From Gammaproteobacteria bacterium RIFCSPHIGHO2_12_FULL_36_30 (GTDB lineage: Bacteria > Pseudomonadota > Gammaproteobacteria > Coxiellales > Coxiellaceae), in the NCBI GenBank assembly GCA_001801815.1, contig MGXU01000010.1, positions 397,167 through 461,166 on the forward strand: a DNA stretch of 64,000 nt. The letters run 5' to 3'. A program made the translations under genes and the position numbers. Shown here piece by piece: positions 8,889 to 17,126 of this stretch (within the stretch, counting starts at the first letter, position 1; the number at the start of each line of letters is the position of its first letter). The notes under the pieces are model-generated. The model worked only from the letters and a program-made list of their open reading frames with translations. It had not been told where the DNA came from and searched no databases.

Positions 8889-10277
8889 ATGCCCAAACTT
8901 CGCAAACAATTATCCGCACGTCATTTATCAATGATTGCGCTCGGCGGTACATTAGGTACAGGTATTTTTTTAACGAGTGGTTCAGCGTTATATATTGCAG
9001 GACCGATGGGTGCAATTTTTGCATATCTTGTGATGGGTTTAATGGTTTATTTATTGATGAATAGTTTGGGAGAAATGTCAGCGTATAAACCTGTGTCGGG
9101 AAGTTTTTGCGAGTATGCGAGTAATTATGTGAGCAAACCATTTGGTTTTGCGATGGGATATAATTATTGGTTTAATTGGTCAATTACCATTGCAGTTGAA
9201 TTAATTGCAGCAGCATTGGTGATGGGATTTTGGTATCCCAATGTGCCAACAATTGATTGGTGCATGTTATTTTTCTGCGGCATTTTTTTATTAAATATTT
9301 TGCCGGTGAAAAGCTATGGCGAATCGCAATATTGGTTGTCACTTATAAAAGTCGCAGCCATTATTATTTTTATTATTGTTGGTGTGTTTGTCATTGCAGG
9401 TTTTAATATACAACATCAAGTAATTGGTTTTCATAATTGGAATCAAGGTCATTTTCACAATGGTATTTCAGGCTTATTTGAAGTGTTTTTATTATCAGGC
9501 TTTGCATTTCAAGGAACAGAATTAATTGGCGTTGCGGCAGGCGAGGCCAGTAATCCGCGTCGCAATATTCCGCGTGCAGTGAAACAAATTTTTTGGCGCA
9601 TATTATTATTTTATGTATTAATTATGTTGCTGATCAGTTTTATTATTCCTTACACTGATCCTCGATTATTAAATGCAGACAATAGCATCGCACTTAGTCC
9701 ATTTACGATTATTTTTTCGATGACTGGTTTGCCATATATCACGCACGCAATGAATTTTATTATTTTAATTGCATTATTATCAGCGTGTAATTCTGATATG
9801 TATTCTTCGACACGTATTTTATGGAATTTATCTGTGCGAAAAAGTGCGCCAAAAATATTTTCTACTGTAAATCGTTTTGGTATTCCAATTTATGCATTAC
9901 TTGCAACTGCTTCGTTTGGATTGATTGCATTTTTGTGTGACCTTTTTGGCAGTACAAAATTATTTTTAATGTTAGTAAATATTTCTAGCTTAGCGGGATT
10001 TATTGCGTGGTATGGCATTGCGCGAAGTCATATTGGTTTTCGAAAACATTATTTAGCGCAGGGGAAAAAATTAAAAGATTTGCCCTTTCAATCGCATTTT
10101 TATCCGTCGGGACCAATCATTGCAATTGTATTAAGTTTAATTGTTATTTTTGGACAGTGGTATGTTTTGGTTGAGCAAAATCAACTATCTTTTTCGTCAT
10201 TTTTATCAACTTATATTGGTTTGCCATTTGTCTTGTTGTTGTGGTTTGGGAATTGGCTGTACCATAAAAAACGTTAA
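8889..10277 (+). CDS. Amino-acid permease (APC superfamily, AAT type)
   Basis: 462 residues with about 12 membrane helices. The N-terminus RHLSMIALGGTLGTGIFLTSG is the canonical AAT helix 1, and FQGTELIGVAAGEASNPRRN near residue 215 is the helix 6 and cytoplasmic-loop motif shared with LysP and AroP. It probably takes up a basic or aromatic amino acid with protons; the substrate cannot be fixed from sequence. It begins 2 bases after the bolA-family stop, so it is probably in the same transcript. Confidence 0.9.
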   Translation: MPKLRKQLSARHLSMIALGGTLGTGIFLTSGSALYIAGPMGAIFAYLVMGLMVYLLMNSLGEMSAYKPVSGSFCEYASNYVSKPFGFAMGYNYWFNWSITIAVELIAAALVMGFWYPNVPTIDWCMLFFCGIFLLNILPVKSYGESQYWLSLIKVAAIIIFIIVGVFVIAGFNIQHQVIGFHNWNQGHFHNGISGLFEVFLLSGFAFQGTELIGVAAGEASNPRRNIPRAVKQIFWRILLFYVLIMLLISFIIPYTDPRLLNADNSIALSPFTIIFSMTGLPYITHAMNFIILIALLSACNSDMYSSTRILWNLSVRKSAPKIFSTVNRFGIPIYALLATASFGLIAFLCDLFGSTKLFLMLVNISSLAGFIAWYGIARSHIGFRKHYLAQGKKLKDLPFQSHFYPSGPIIAIVLSLIVIFGQWYVLVEQNQLSFSSFLSTYIGLPFVLLLWFGNWLYHKKR

Positions 10278-10356
10278 TCACTAACATGTTCCCTGTATAC
10301 GCAAACAATCATTTTTGTTATTCTGTGCGTCATTCATTGAACGAGGGATTTGCATC

Positions 10357-10965
10357 ATGAAAAATTATATTGCCAAAATTGCAGGGATTGCCTTATGTGT
10401 ACTCATGTACTGTTCTATCAGTACAGCACTCACTTCTCCCGCCAGAACTTATAATGTGCAAGTATTAATTTTTTCACATATCACACCTGCAACAATAGCA
10501 TTACAAAGATGGCCAGTGATTACAGAAAATTTACCCGCACAAACAGCTGTCACAACATCATCGCCCGCAACTGCACTTCAAAGCGAAAAAAATGCTTTAT
10601 TGCGCGATCCAAATTATAAAATATTAGTGGATGAATCTTGGATAGAATCATGGAGTGGTGATCAATCTACTGTAAATATTCCTGTTGTCAGTAGCAATGG
10701 AAAATTAAATGGAGCAATCGCCATTACGCTCGGACATTATTTTGATGTGAATGCAAATTTATTATTAACTGAACCGACTAATTTATTACAAAAATTAGAC
10801 ACAAATAATTATTTTTCAAAATGGGATCAATCGAATTTTACTTTTCAGTTATTACAACATCGTCGTATGCGTAGCGATGAATTAAATTATTTCGAGCATC
10901 CGGTGTTTGGAATGTTAATTAAAATTTTGCCTGTAAATACAGCGTCGCAAATAGATCAATCTTAA
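10357..10965 (+). CDS. CsiV-like envelope protein
   Basis: 202 residues from the ATG at 10357, chosen because of the GAGGG ribosome site 8 bases ahead; the upstream TTG at 10315 lacks one. Signal peptide at residues 1-25 ends at SISTA. The start of the mature part (YNVQVLIFSHI) and the end (QHRRMRSDELNYFEHPVFGMLIKI) match the CsiV family, peptidoglycan-associated proteins known from Vibrio. The stop codon lies inside the terminal repeat of element B1, so the last two or three codons come from the element. Confidence 0.7.
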   Translation: MKNYIAKIAGIALCVLMYCSISTALTSPARTYNVQVLIFSHITPATIALQRWPVITENLPAQTAVTTSSPATALQSEKNALLRDPNYKILVDESWIESWSGDQSTVNIPVVSSNGKLNGAIAITLGHYFDVNANLLLTEPTNLLQKLDTNNYFSKWDQSNFTFQLLQHRRMRSDELNYFEHPVFGMLIKILPVNTASQIDQS

Positions 10966-11167
10966 ACGAGCGAGCGATAATGTAACTGAAATTATAAATT
11001 AAGTTGATGGAAAGATGTGACCCGTCTCTTTTGTAGCGAATAGCGTCAGGATTGACGAGGGACCGAACCAGGGATGGTTCATCTTTGAGCGGAAAAAGAG
11101 ACGGGTCGCATCTTTACATCTCAACCTATTTTTTTCAGTTACATTATCGCGAGCGAGCGCAAAGATT
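10958..11167. repeat. Family B palindromic element, copy B1 (MITE-like, ~210 bp)
   Basis: Ends are inverted: AATCTT at 10958 with AAGATT at 11162, and GCGATAATGTAACTGAAA near 10974-10991 with its complement near 11135-11152. Inside, CCCGTCTCTTTT near 11021 pairs with AAAAGAGACGGG near 11094. The centre contains AGCGTCAGGATTGACGAGGG. A second copy is at 58876-59085. No open frame; size and terminal repeats are like a non-autonomous mobile element. Confidence 0.8.
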
Positions 11168-11214
11168 CAAAAGTGCGACACACATAAATAAAATAAAAAC
11201 GAGTCACTATTATA

Positions 11215-12423
11215 ATGAAATTTAAAAAATTTATTACTGCATTTTGTTTTTTTAGTATTACATTAGCAACTTTCGCAGAAACGACAACAACACAATATCC
11301 ACCCGAAGCACGTGAACAAATACCCGCTGCGCTGAATAATTCGTATATGGGATTAGGTCTTGGATATACTGATATTCCTTTTTCAAATAGCGATTTAATT
11401 AATGGATTTCAAGCAACATCATTTACCAATCCAAATTTTGGAATAAATGTTTTTATCGGTCACTACTTTAACCCTTATTTTGCAGCAGAAATTAGCTTAA
11501 TGCGTCCGTTTGAATGGGCGTATGCAAATGGTTTGAATTATCCAAGCAATAAAACATCAATTTGGATTTCGTTATTTGGAATTACGATGCGCCCTACTTT
11601 GCCATTAAGTCGCCGAGTAAGCTTATATGGTTTAGCAGGATTGGGAATTGTTTCGCGTCATGGTAATACTTTAAATAATATTCAAACTATTCCATCAGCT
11701 GATATTGCAACTGCATTAACAGGCGGTGGATTAACATATGCAATCACACCTAGTTGGCATTTAAATTTCGGTGTGGAATATTCTTTTGCGCGACCAGATG
11801 AACAACAACCTTCTATTTTTTATGCGTACACAGGATTTTATTATTTATTTCAGCCGCGTCATTTGCCAGCATATTACACATCGCATTATATTTTTCACAA
11901 AAATATGATTCAACTTGGCGGGTTTGCAACTTCTGTATTTAATCCAAATGTAAATAAATATTTTTCCGTGCATTATGTACCAATATTTTGGACGGGTGAT
12001 TTAAATACGCGAGATGGCGTGCAATTAATGTATGAAAGAAATATTTTTCACACGCACAAAAGATTTTCTTTTGATTGGGGAATGAGCGTTTCAACTTATC
12101 ATACATCAATTAATGACACTGCATTTCAAGCATTTTCAATCTTTCCGGATATTCGTTGGTGGTTTTTTCGTGCGAAAGATGCTGACATTTATTTCTTTTA
12201 TTCTGTTGCGGGACCCACTTATTTAACAAAAGATAATATGGATAATATTTATTTGGGCGGACATTTTTCGTTTCAAGATTTATTAGGATTGGGCGCATTT
12301 TTAGGAAAGGAAAAACATTTTAATATTGCGGCGACGATTGGGCATTATTCTAATGGAAATTTATTGCCGAATAATCCAGGTGTTCAAGTGCCGTTGGTGA
12401 TTTCAATGGGATATGCATTTTAG
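11215..12423 (+). CDS. Outer-membrane double-barrel protein with PagL-like lipid A deacylase domain
   Basis: 402 residues. Signal peptide 1-22 (ending TFAE). Residues ~35-210 look like an eight-strand OmpA/OmpW-type barrel (YMGLGLGYTDIPF, alternating aromatic strands, closing YTGFYYLF). Residues ~225-402 resemble PagL-type lipid A 3-O-deacylase: PDIRWWFF, FSFQDLLGLGAFLG, then HYSNGNLLPNNPG and a final aromatic strand ending GYAF. The catalytic His and Ser are present (HYS), but the position where Pseudomonas PagL has its catalytic Glu (14 after the His) is Gln here, so activity is uncertain. The domain fusion is unusual. Confidence 0.72.
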   Translation: MKFKKFITAFCFFSITLATFAETTTTQYPPEAREQIPAALNNSYMGLGLGYTDIPFSNSDLINGFQATSFTNPNFGINVFIGHYFNPYFAAEISLMRPFEWAYANGLNYPSNKTSIWISLFGITMRPTLPLSRRVSLYGLAGLGIVSRHGNTLNNIQTIPSADIATALTGGGLTYAITPSWHLNFGVEYSFARPDEQQPSIFYAYTGFYYLFQPRHLPAYYTSHYIFHKNMIQLGGFATSVFNPNVNKYFSVHYVPIFWTGDLNTRDGVQLMYERNIFHTHKRFSFDWGMSVSTYHTSINDTAFQAFSIFPDIRWWFFRAKDADIYFFYSVAGPTYLTKDNMDNIYLGGHFSFQDLLGLGAFLGKEKHFNIAATIGHYSNGNLLPNNPGVQVPLVISMGYAF

Positions 12424-12443
12424 ATATAAATTTCATGGGGTAG

Positions 12444-12628
12444 AGTTTCGCACATTCTAAAAATTCTGATCTTCATCCCGCTTAGCTTTTGTTGTGACGA
12501 GGTATTGTGTTCGCAGACGCCGTGAATACATCCCTGTAGGCTCGTCTTCGCCATCCATAAGCTCAGACGCTGCTCACCCAACACCTCATCACAACAGAAC
12601 GCTCGCTACTTCAGATGATTCTTTTGAA
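12444..12628. repeat. Family C palindromic element, copy C1
   Basis: About 185 bases shared with 60008-60200 (GTTTCGCACATTCTAAAAA at the left, CAGATGATTCTTTT at the right, ACGCCGTGAATACATCCCTG in the middle). Inner arms GTTGTGACGAGGT (12491-12503) and ACCTCATCACAAC (12583-12595) are complementary except one G-T type position. The right end lies inside the 3' end of trmB. No credible gene. Confidence 0.75.
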
Positions 12629-13298
12629 ACAACAAATCCCAAACACAATGCCCCAATTTTATACCCCGCTTTTCAAATTTTGTATTATTACGCAATTGTA
12701 ATTCTGTATTATCCGCAAATTGATTTTCACCAATACAATTTTTTAAGCCTTTATTTTCAGATAAAACAGACATCATGTGATTTGCATAATCTTCCCAATC
12801 AGTTGCAAAATGAAAAATGCCGCCGTCAATTAATTTATTTCGTAAAATTTCAACAAAATCAGCTTGAATAATGCGTCTTTTGTGATGCCGTTTTTTCGGC
12901 CATGGATCAGGAAAAAATAAATGAATGCGGGAAAAAGAATTGTCTGAAATATTTTCACGAATTATTTTAACTGCATCGTTTTGTATAACACGAATATTTG
13001 TTAAATTATTTTCAATGATTCCTTGCATGACTGTTGCAACACCCGGTTCATGCACTTCAATTCCTAAATAATCGCAGTCTGGATTTTGTTGCGCCATCGA
13101 TAATATTGTATCGCCTAAACCAAAACCAATTTCTAAAATTTTTTTTGCGTCGCGATTGAATATTTTATTTAAATTTAATGGTTGATTGGGAATTATTTCA
13201 ACGCCGAATGTTGGAAATGCTGCTTGCAATGCATTTTCTTGATGCGCAGTCAGTTTGCGTTGGCGACGGACGAAAGATTTGATTTCACGTTTGAACAT
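12606..13298 (-). CDS. trmB: tRNA (guanine-N7)-methyltransferase
   Basis: Makes m7G46 in tRNA using S-adenosylmethionine. 230 residues, with LEIGFGLGDTILSMA near residue 55 (SAM-binding loop), DYLGIEVHEPGV near 77 and LFFPDPWPKKRHHKRR near 130, the TrmB signature. The C-terminal residues FQKNHLK and the stop are encoded by the right end of repeat element C1, so the native C-terminus appears to have been replaced. Divergent from mutY, with a 40-base gap holding both promoters. Confidence 0.94.
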   Translation of the reverse strand: MFKREIKSFVRRQRKLTAHQENALQAAFPTFGVEIIPNQPLNLNKIFNRDAKKILEIGFGLGDTILSMAQQNPDCDYLGIEVHEPGVATVMQGIIENNLTNIRVIQNDAVKIIRENISDNSFSRIHLFFPDPWPKKRHHKRRIIQADFVEILRNKLIDGGIFHFATDWEDYANHMMSVLSENKGLKNCIGENQFADNTELQLRNNTKFEKRGIKLGHCVWDLLFQKNHLK

Positions 13299-13338
13299 AT
13301 CGTTATAATATACCTGTATTTAAAATGGATTAAAATGT

Positions 13339-14370
13339 ATGCCAGTCTCATTTTCAAATCAACTTTTAAAATGGTACGAAAAGTACGGCCGTCATGATTT
13401 GCCGTGGCAAAAAAATCCTACGTCATATCGCGTGTGGATTTCGGAAATTATGTTGCAGCAAACACAAGTTACCACTGTGATTCCGTATTACGCGCGTTTT
13501 ATGCAGCGTTTTCCAGACATAAAAGTATTAGCGCTTGCAACTGAAGATGAAGTGTTATCGCATTGGTCTGGTCTTGGTTATTATGCGCGCGCGAGAAATA
13601 TTTATAAAACTGCAAAAATAATTCACGAAAAATTTCATGGGATTTTTCCAGAAACAGTTGGAGCATTAAATGAATTACCTGGTATTGGTTTATCAACTGC
13701 AGGTGCGATTATTTCTTTTTCATTGCAAAAAAAGGCTGTAATTCTCGATGGAAATGTAAGACGTGTTTTGACACGATATTTTGCAATTGCAGATAATGTT
13801 GCTGATAAAAAAACAATTGAAAATTTATGGGTGCTTGCAAAAAAATTAACGCCAGAAAAAAATGCGCACAAATATAATCAAGCAATCATGGATATTGGTG
13901 CGACGATTTGCACGCGCACTAAACCGCATTGCATGCAGTGTCCGTTTCAAAAAAATTGTCTTGCGAATAAAAATAATCAACAAACATTTTATCCTGTAAA
14001 AATAGCTAAAAAAGCGCGACCCACTAAAAAAACACGTATGTTAATTATTTATAATCACAACAAAGAAATTTTATTGCTGAAACGTCCGTCAAAAGGTATT
14101 TGGGGTGGTTTGTGGAGTTTTCCAGAATGTGCATTAGAAGCGGATTATACTTTTTTTCAAGAAAAGAAATTAAAATATATTGATGAGCTTGAAAAGATAA
14201 TTCATCAATTTACACATTTTACGCTGGAAATTTTTCCGATGATTTTAGCTGTACGTTCGCGCGTATTTCAAAAATTAGATACAACAGAAAGTATTTGGTA
14301 TAAATTAGGTTCAGCATTGCCGGGCGGTATTGCATCGCCGGTTGCTAAAATTTTAAATTCTATAGGTTAA
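13339..14370 (+). CDS. mutY: Adenine DNA glycosylase MutY
   Basis: Removes adenine mispaired with 8-oxoguanine. 343 residues, near the usual 350. The N-terminal helix-hairpin-helix glycosylase domain has the catalytic glutamate in SEIMLQQTQV near residue 37 and the ELPGIGLSTAGAI hairpin near 115. The [4Fe-4S] cluster cysteines C-x6-C-x2-C-x5-C are present near 190-206 (CTRTKPHCMQCPFQKNC). Residues 230-343 form the NUDIX-like domain that reads 8-oxoG. Followed directly by yggX, the standard gammaproteobacterial pair. Confidence 0.96.
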   Translation: MPVSFSNQLLKWYEKYGRHDLPWQKNPTSYRVWISEIMLQQTQVTTVIPYYARFMQRFPDIKVLALATEDEVLSHWSGLGYYARARNIYKTAKIIHEKFHGIFPETVGALNELPGIGLSTAGAIISFSLQKKAVILDGNVRRVLTRYFAIADNVADKKTIENLWVLAKKLTPEKNAHKYNQAIMDIGATICTRTKPHCMQCPFQKNCLANKNNQQTFYPVKIAKKARPTKKTRMLIIYNHNKEILLLKRPSKGIWGGLWSFPECALEADYTFFQEKKLKYIDELEKIIHQFTHFTLEIFPMILAVRSRVFQKLDTTESIWYKLGSALPGGIASPVAKILNSIG

Positions 14371-14376
14371 TAAAAA

Positions 14377-14646
14377 ATGCATCAAAATCGCGTTATTTAC
14401 TGTGAAAAATTAGGCGTGAAATCTGAAGGTTTGTCATCGCCACCGTTTCCTAATGTGTTAGGTCAGCGTATTTATATGCATATTTCACAAAAAGCGTGGG
14501 ATTTGTGGTTGGCGCATCAAACCATGTTAATTAATGAATATAAATTGAGCATGATTGATAAAAAAGCGCGTGATTTTTTAATGCAGGAAATGGAAAAGTT
14601 TTTATTTGGCGGCGGCGCGGAAAAACCGCCAGGATTTCACGAATAA
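14377..14646 (+). CDS. yggX: Fe(2+)-trafficking protein YggX
   Basis: Small protein that protects iron-sulfur clusters from oxidation. 89 residues: [15 protein letters not shown] with the conserved cysteine near residue 8, then [20 protein letters not shown] and LINEY near 30-55, and [16 protein letters not shown] at the end, all typical. Six bases after mutY, so cotranscribed with it. Its role fits a cell that depends on the Suf system encoded nearby. Confidence 0.95.
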   Translation: MHQNRVIYCEKLGVKSEGLSSPPFPNVLGQRIYMHISQKAWDLWLAHQTMLINEYKLSMIDKKARDFLMQEMEKFLFGGGAEKPPGFHE

Positions 14647-14649
14647 GAA

Positions 14650-14725
<76 letters not shown>

Positions 14726-14800
14726 AAAACTATTTTAAAATCCGATACATCTCTTTCAAAAGCAGTAGATTAAACAGGTTCGGTCACAATTAGTCAATAG

Positions 14801-15589
14801 TCACTCGCTCTCGATTCCCATCTTTGCCAAAATCCCTGCGAGCACATCGTAATTTTGATATTTTAATTTAATCCAACCTGAACGATTTTGTTGATTTTCT
14901 AAAACAACTTCTGCGCCAAAATGATCAGAGGTAATTTTTTCTAAACGACGAATGTTTGCATCTTTATTTTCAGATAATTCAGATGGTGATTTGCCTTGTT
15001 GAATTGCTTGTTCCAATTGACGCACAGACCAACCCGCTTCAATAATTTTTTTCGCCATTGAAACTTGTAATTCTGATGATAATGATGCCAAAATTTTTCC
15101 GTGACCTTCCGTTAATACTTTATCAATTAAAAATTGTTGCACGCGCGTGTCTAATTGCAATAAACGTAACGTGTTGGTAATTTTCGTACGCGATTGTCCG
15201 AGTGATTTCGCTAAATCTTCGTGCGTGTATTGAAAATCATCAATCAAACGCAATAGTGCTAATGCTTCTTCAATTGGATTTAAATCTTCTCGCTGAATAT
15301 TTTCAATTAAAGTCACTTCAGCTGCTTGTGCATCTGTATAATTTCGAATCACGCAAGGAACGGTTGATAATCCCGCTAATTGTGATGCACGCCAACGTCG
15401 CTCGCCCGCGATAATTTCATAACGGTTCGCTGAAATTTCACGCACAATAATTGGTTCAATCACACCTTGCGAATGAATTGATTCAGATAATTCTTGCAAT
15501 GCAAGCTCATTAAATTGACGACGCGGTTGATAACGCCCACGCGATAAAAACTCGATGGGTAAATTTTTCAACATTTGAGTCAGCGGCAT
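14801..15589 (-). CDS. parB: Chromosome partitioning protein ParB
   Basis: CTP-dependent clamp that loads at parS sites and spreads. 262 residues from the ATG at 15589, chosen because TGAGGAA lies 8 bases upstream; a longer frame reaches 15637. Motifs: QPRRQF near residue 22, EIIAGERRWRASQLAGL near 60-75 (CTP-binding GERRxRA box), ENIQREDLNPIEEALAL near 95, then the helix-turn-helix THEDLAKSLGQSRTKITN near 125. No parA is adjacent and no consensus parS was spotted. A lone TTATCCACA (DnaA-box-like) sits upstream at 15729. Confidence 0.93.
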   Translation of the reverse strand: MPLTQMLKNLPIEFLSRGRYQPRRQFNELALQELSESIHSQGVIEPIIVREISANRYEIIAGERRWRASQLAGLSTVPCVIRNYTDAQAAEVTLIENIQREDLNPIEEALALLRLIDDFQYTHEDLAKSLGQSRTKITNTLRLLQLDTRVQQFLIDKVLTEGHGKILASLSSELQVSMAKKIIEAGWSVRQLEQAIQQGKSPSELSENKDANIRRLEKITSDHFGAEVVLENQQNRSGWIKLKYQNYDVLAGILAKMGIESE

Positions 15590-15758
15590 AATATTCCTCA
15601 TTCGCGAAACTGTTTTCGCTATTATGCATGAAAACACTGCAGGGAATCACCTGATAAAAAAAATGCAATATGATAAATTTACGTGATGCTGCGCGCTAGA
15701 CGTTGGTGTTGACACACTACACACAAGTTTATCCACAGGTAATGTGCATAGCGGAAAC

Positions 15759-17126
15759 TTATCTTTCTCTAAACGCCGTATCAAGCGCACGCGTGATTGG
15801 TTTTAAGAAATAAGACATGATTGATTTTTTGCCGGTGATGATATCGACCTGTACAGTCATTCCAGGTTTCAATATATTTTGTTTTGGATCGTTGCCAACA
15901 TAATTTTGTGATAACGATACTTTCGCTTTGTAATAAGGTTGACCTTCTTTTGTGAGGAATGTGGATGCTGAAATTTCGGTCACTTTACCTTTGATGCTGC
16001 CATAACGTGCAAATTCATAAGATGTTACTTTAATATCAGCGGGATCACCAACGCTGATGTGCCCAACATCACGTGGGCTAACGCGACATTGCGCCATCAT
16101 ATCACCTTGTGTGGGTACGATTTCCATCACAGAGTCACCGGGTGCAATTACCGTACCCGGCAATGCGGTTAATCCTTTTACAATACCGTCAATCGGCGCG
16201 GTAATAGTTAATCGTTTGTTAGCGTCCGTGAGACGTTCAATTGTATGATGCGTTTCCAATAAATCTTGATCAATTTGATTCGCTTCTTGTAATGCCGCTT
16301 TATTTAATGTGCTATCTAATTTAGTTAATTCATCTTGCGATTGTTGCACCACACTTTCGGCTGCTTGTATTTCAGAAGTAATTCTTTTGATGTCACCGCG
16401 TGTATTTAACGTCTTGTGTTGCGCATCCAAATAATCTTTTTCAGACACATAACCTTTCGGCGATAATGTCGCGTACATATTTTCTTGCTTAACAAATAAT
16501 TCTAATTGTTTTTCTGCGCTTTGTTTTTCACCTTGTAATTGCTGTAGTTTTGCCTGCCCTTGTAATATTTTTTCTTGTAAAATTTTTGCTTGACTCGCAC
16601 GATCATTATTTTGCTGTCTCAATAAATTTTCATCTTCTTTAATCAGCTCCTGAATTTTTTTTGCGTGTACAGAAGAATCATATTGAGAATTTTTTATTTT
16701 TTCTTTCCAATTCACTTGCTCAACTGGCACGCGATTAATAAATGCCTGTAAACGTGCATTATCTAAACGCAATGACATTTCTCTACTTTCTGCTTTATTT
16801 AATTCAGCTTGATTTTGCTCTGCATTCAATTTCATTAAAACTTGCCCAACTTTTACTTCTTCACTATTTTTTACAAATACAGCAGTAACAATGCCACCTT
16901 CTAAATGTTGAACCGTTTGCACATCTAACACGGGTTGAATGTCACCATAGCTCGTTGCTACTTCATCTACATTTGTAAACATTGACCAAATCAAAAAAAT
17001 AAACAATACAGCCGCGAGAAATAAAATGCTGCGTTTTACAAATCGTGAATGCCCCGCTTCTTCTAATAAATTCGCATTAGAAATTTGTTGTAATTGTTTT
17101 GCATCTGATGATTTTTGCGGCCGCAT
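15759..17126 (-). CDS. Type I secretion periplasmic adaptor (HlyD family)
   Basis: Membrane fusion protein linking an inner-membrane ABC exporter to a TolC-like outer-membrane channel. 455 residues: one membrane helix near 32-50 (SILFLAAVLFIFLIWSMF), the lipoyl motif VQHLEGGIVTAVFVKN near 80, long coiled-coil helices at 100-290, and the second lipoyl half ITAPIDGIVKGL near 310. Closes with a beta-barrel/membrane-proximal domain (LKPGMTVQVDI). Its start overlaps the end of the upstream ABC gene by one base. No TolC gene or RTX substrate is in the window. Confidence 0.92.
   Translation of the reverse strand: MRPQKSSDAKQLQQISNANLLEEAGHSRFVKRSILFLAAVLFIFLIWSMFTNVDEVATSYGDIQPVLDVQTVQHLEGGIVTAVFVKNSEEVKVGQVLMKLNAEQNQAELNKAESREMSLRLDNARLQAFINRVPVEQVNWKEKIKNSQYDSSVHAKKIQELIKEDENLLRQQNNDRASQAKILQEKILQGQAKLQQLQGEKQSAEKQLELFVKQENMYATLSPKGYVSEKDYLDAQHKTLNTRGDIKRITSEIQAAESVVQQSQDELTKLDSTLNKAALQEANQIDQDLLETHHTIERLTDANKRLTITAPIDGIVKGLTALPGTVIAPGDSVMEIVPTQGDMMAQCRVSPRDVGHISVGDPADIKVTSYEFARYGSIKGKVTEISASTFLTKEGQPYYKAKVSLSQNYVGNDPKQNILKPGMTVQVDIITGKKSIMSYFLKPITRALDTAFRER

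Noticed and set aside
12494-12871. Plus-strand frame of 125 codons overlapping trmB
   Set aside because: Antisense to trmB and partly inside repeat element C1; no ribosome site and no family match.
15729-15737. TTATCCACA, a DnaA box, between parB and the type I secretion adaptor
   Set aside because: A single box; no cluster of boxes, no A+T unwinding repeats and no dnaA/gid genes, so not called as a replication origin.
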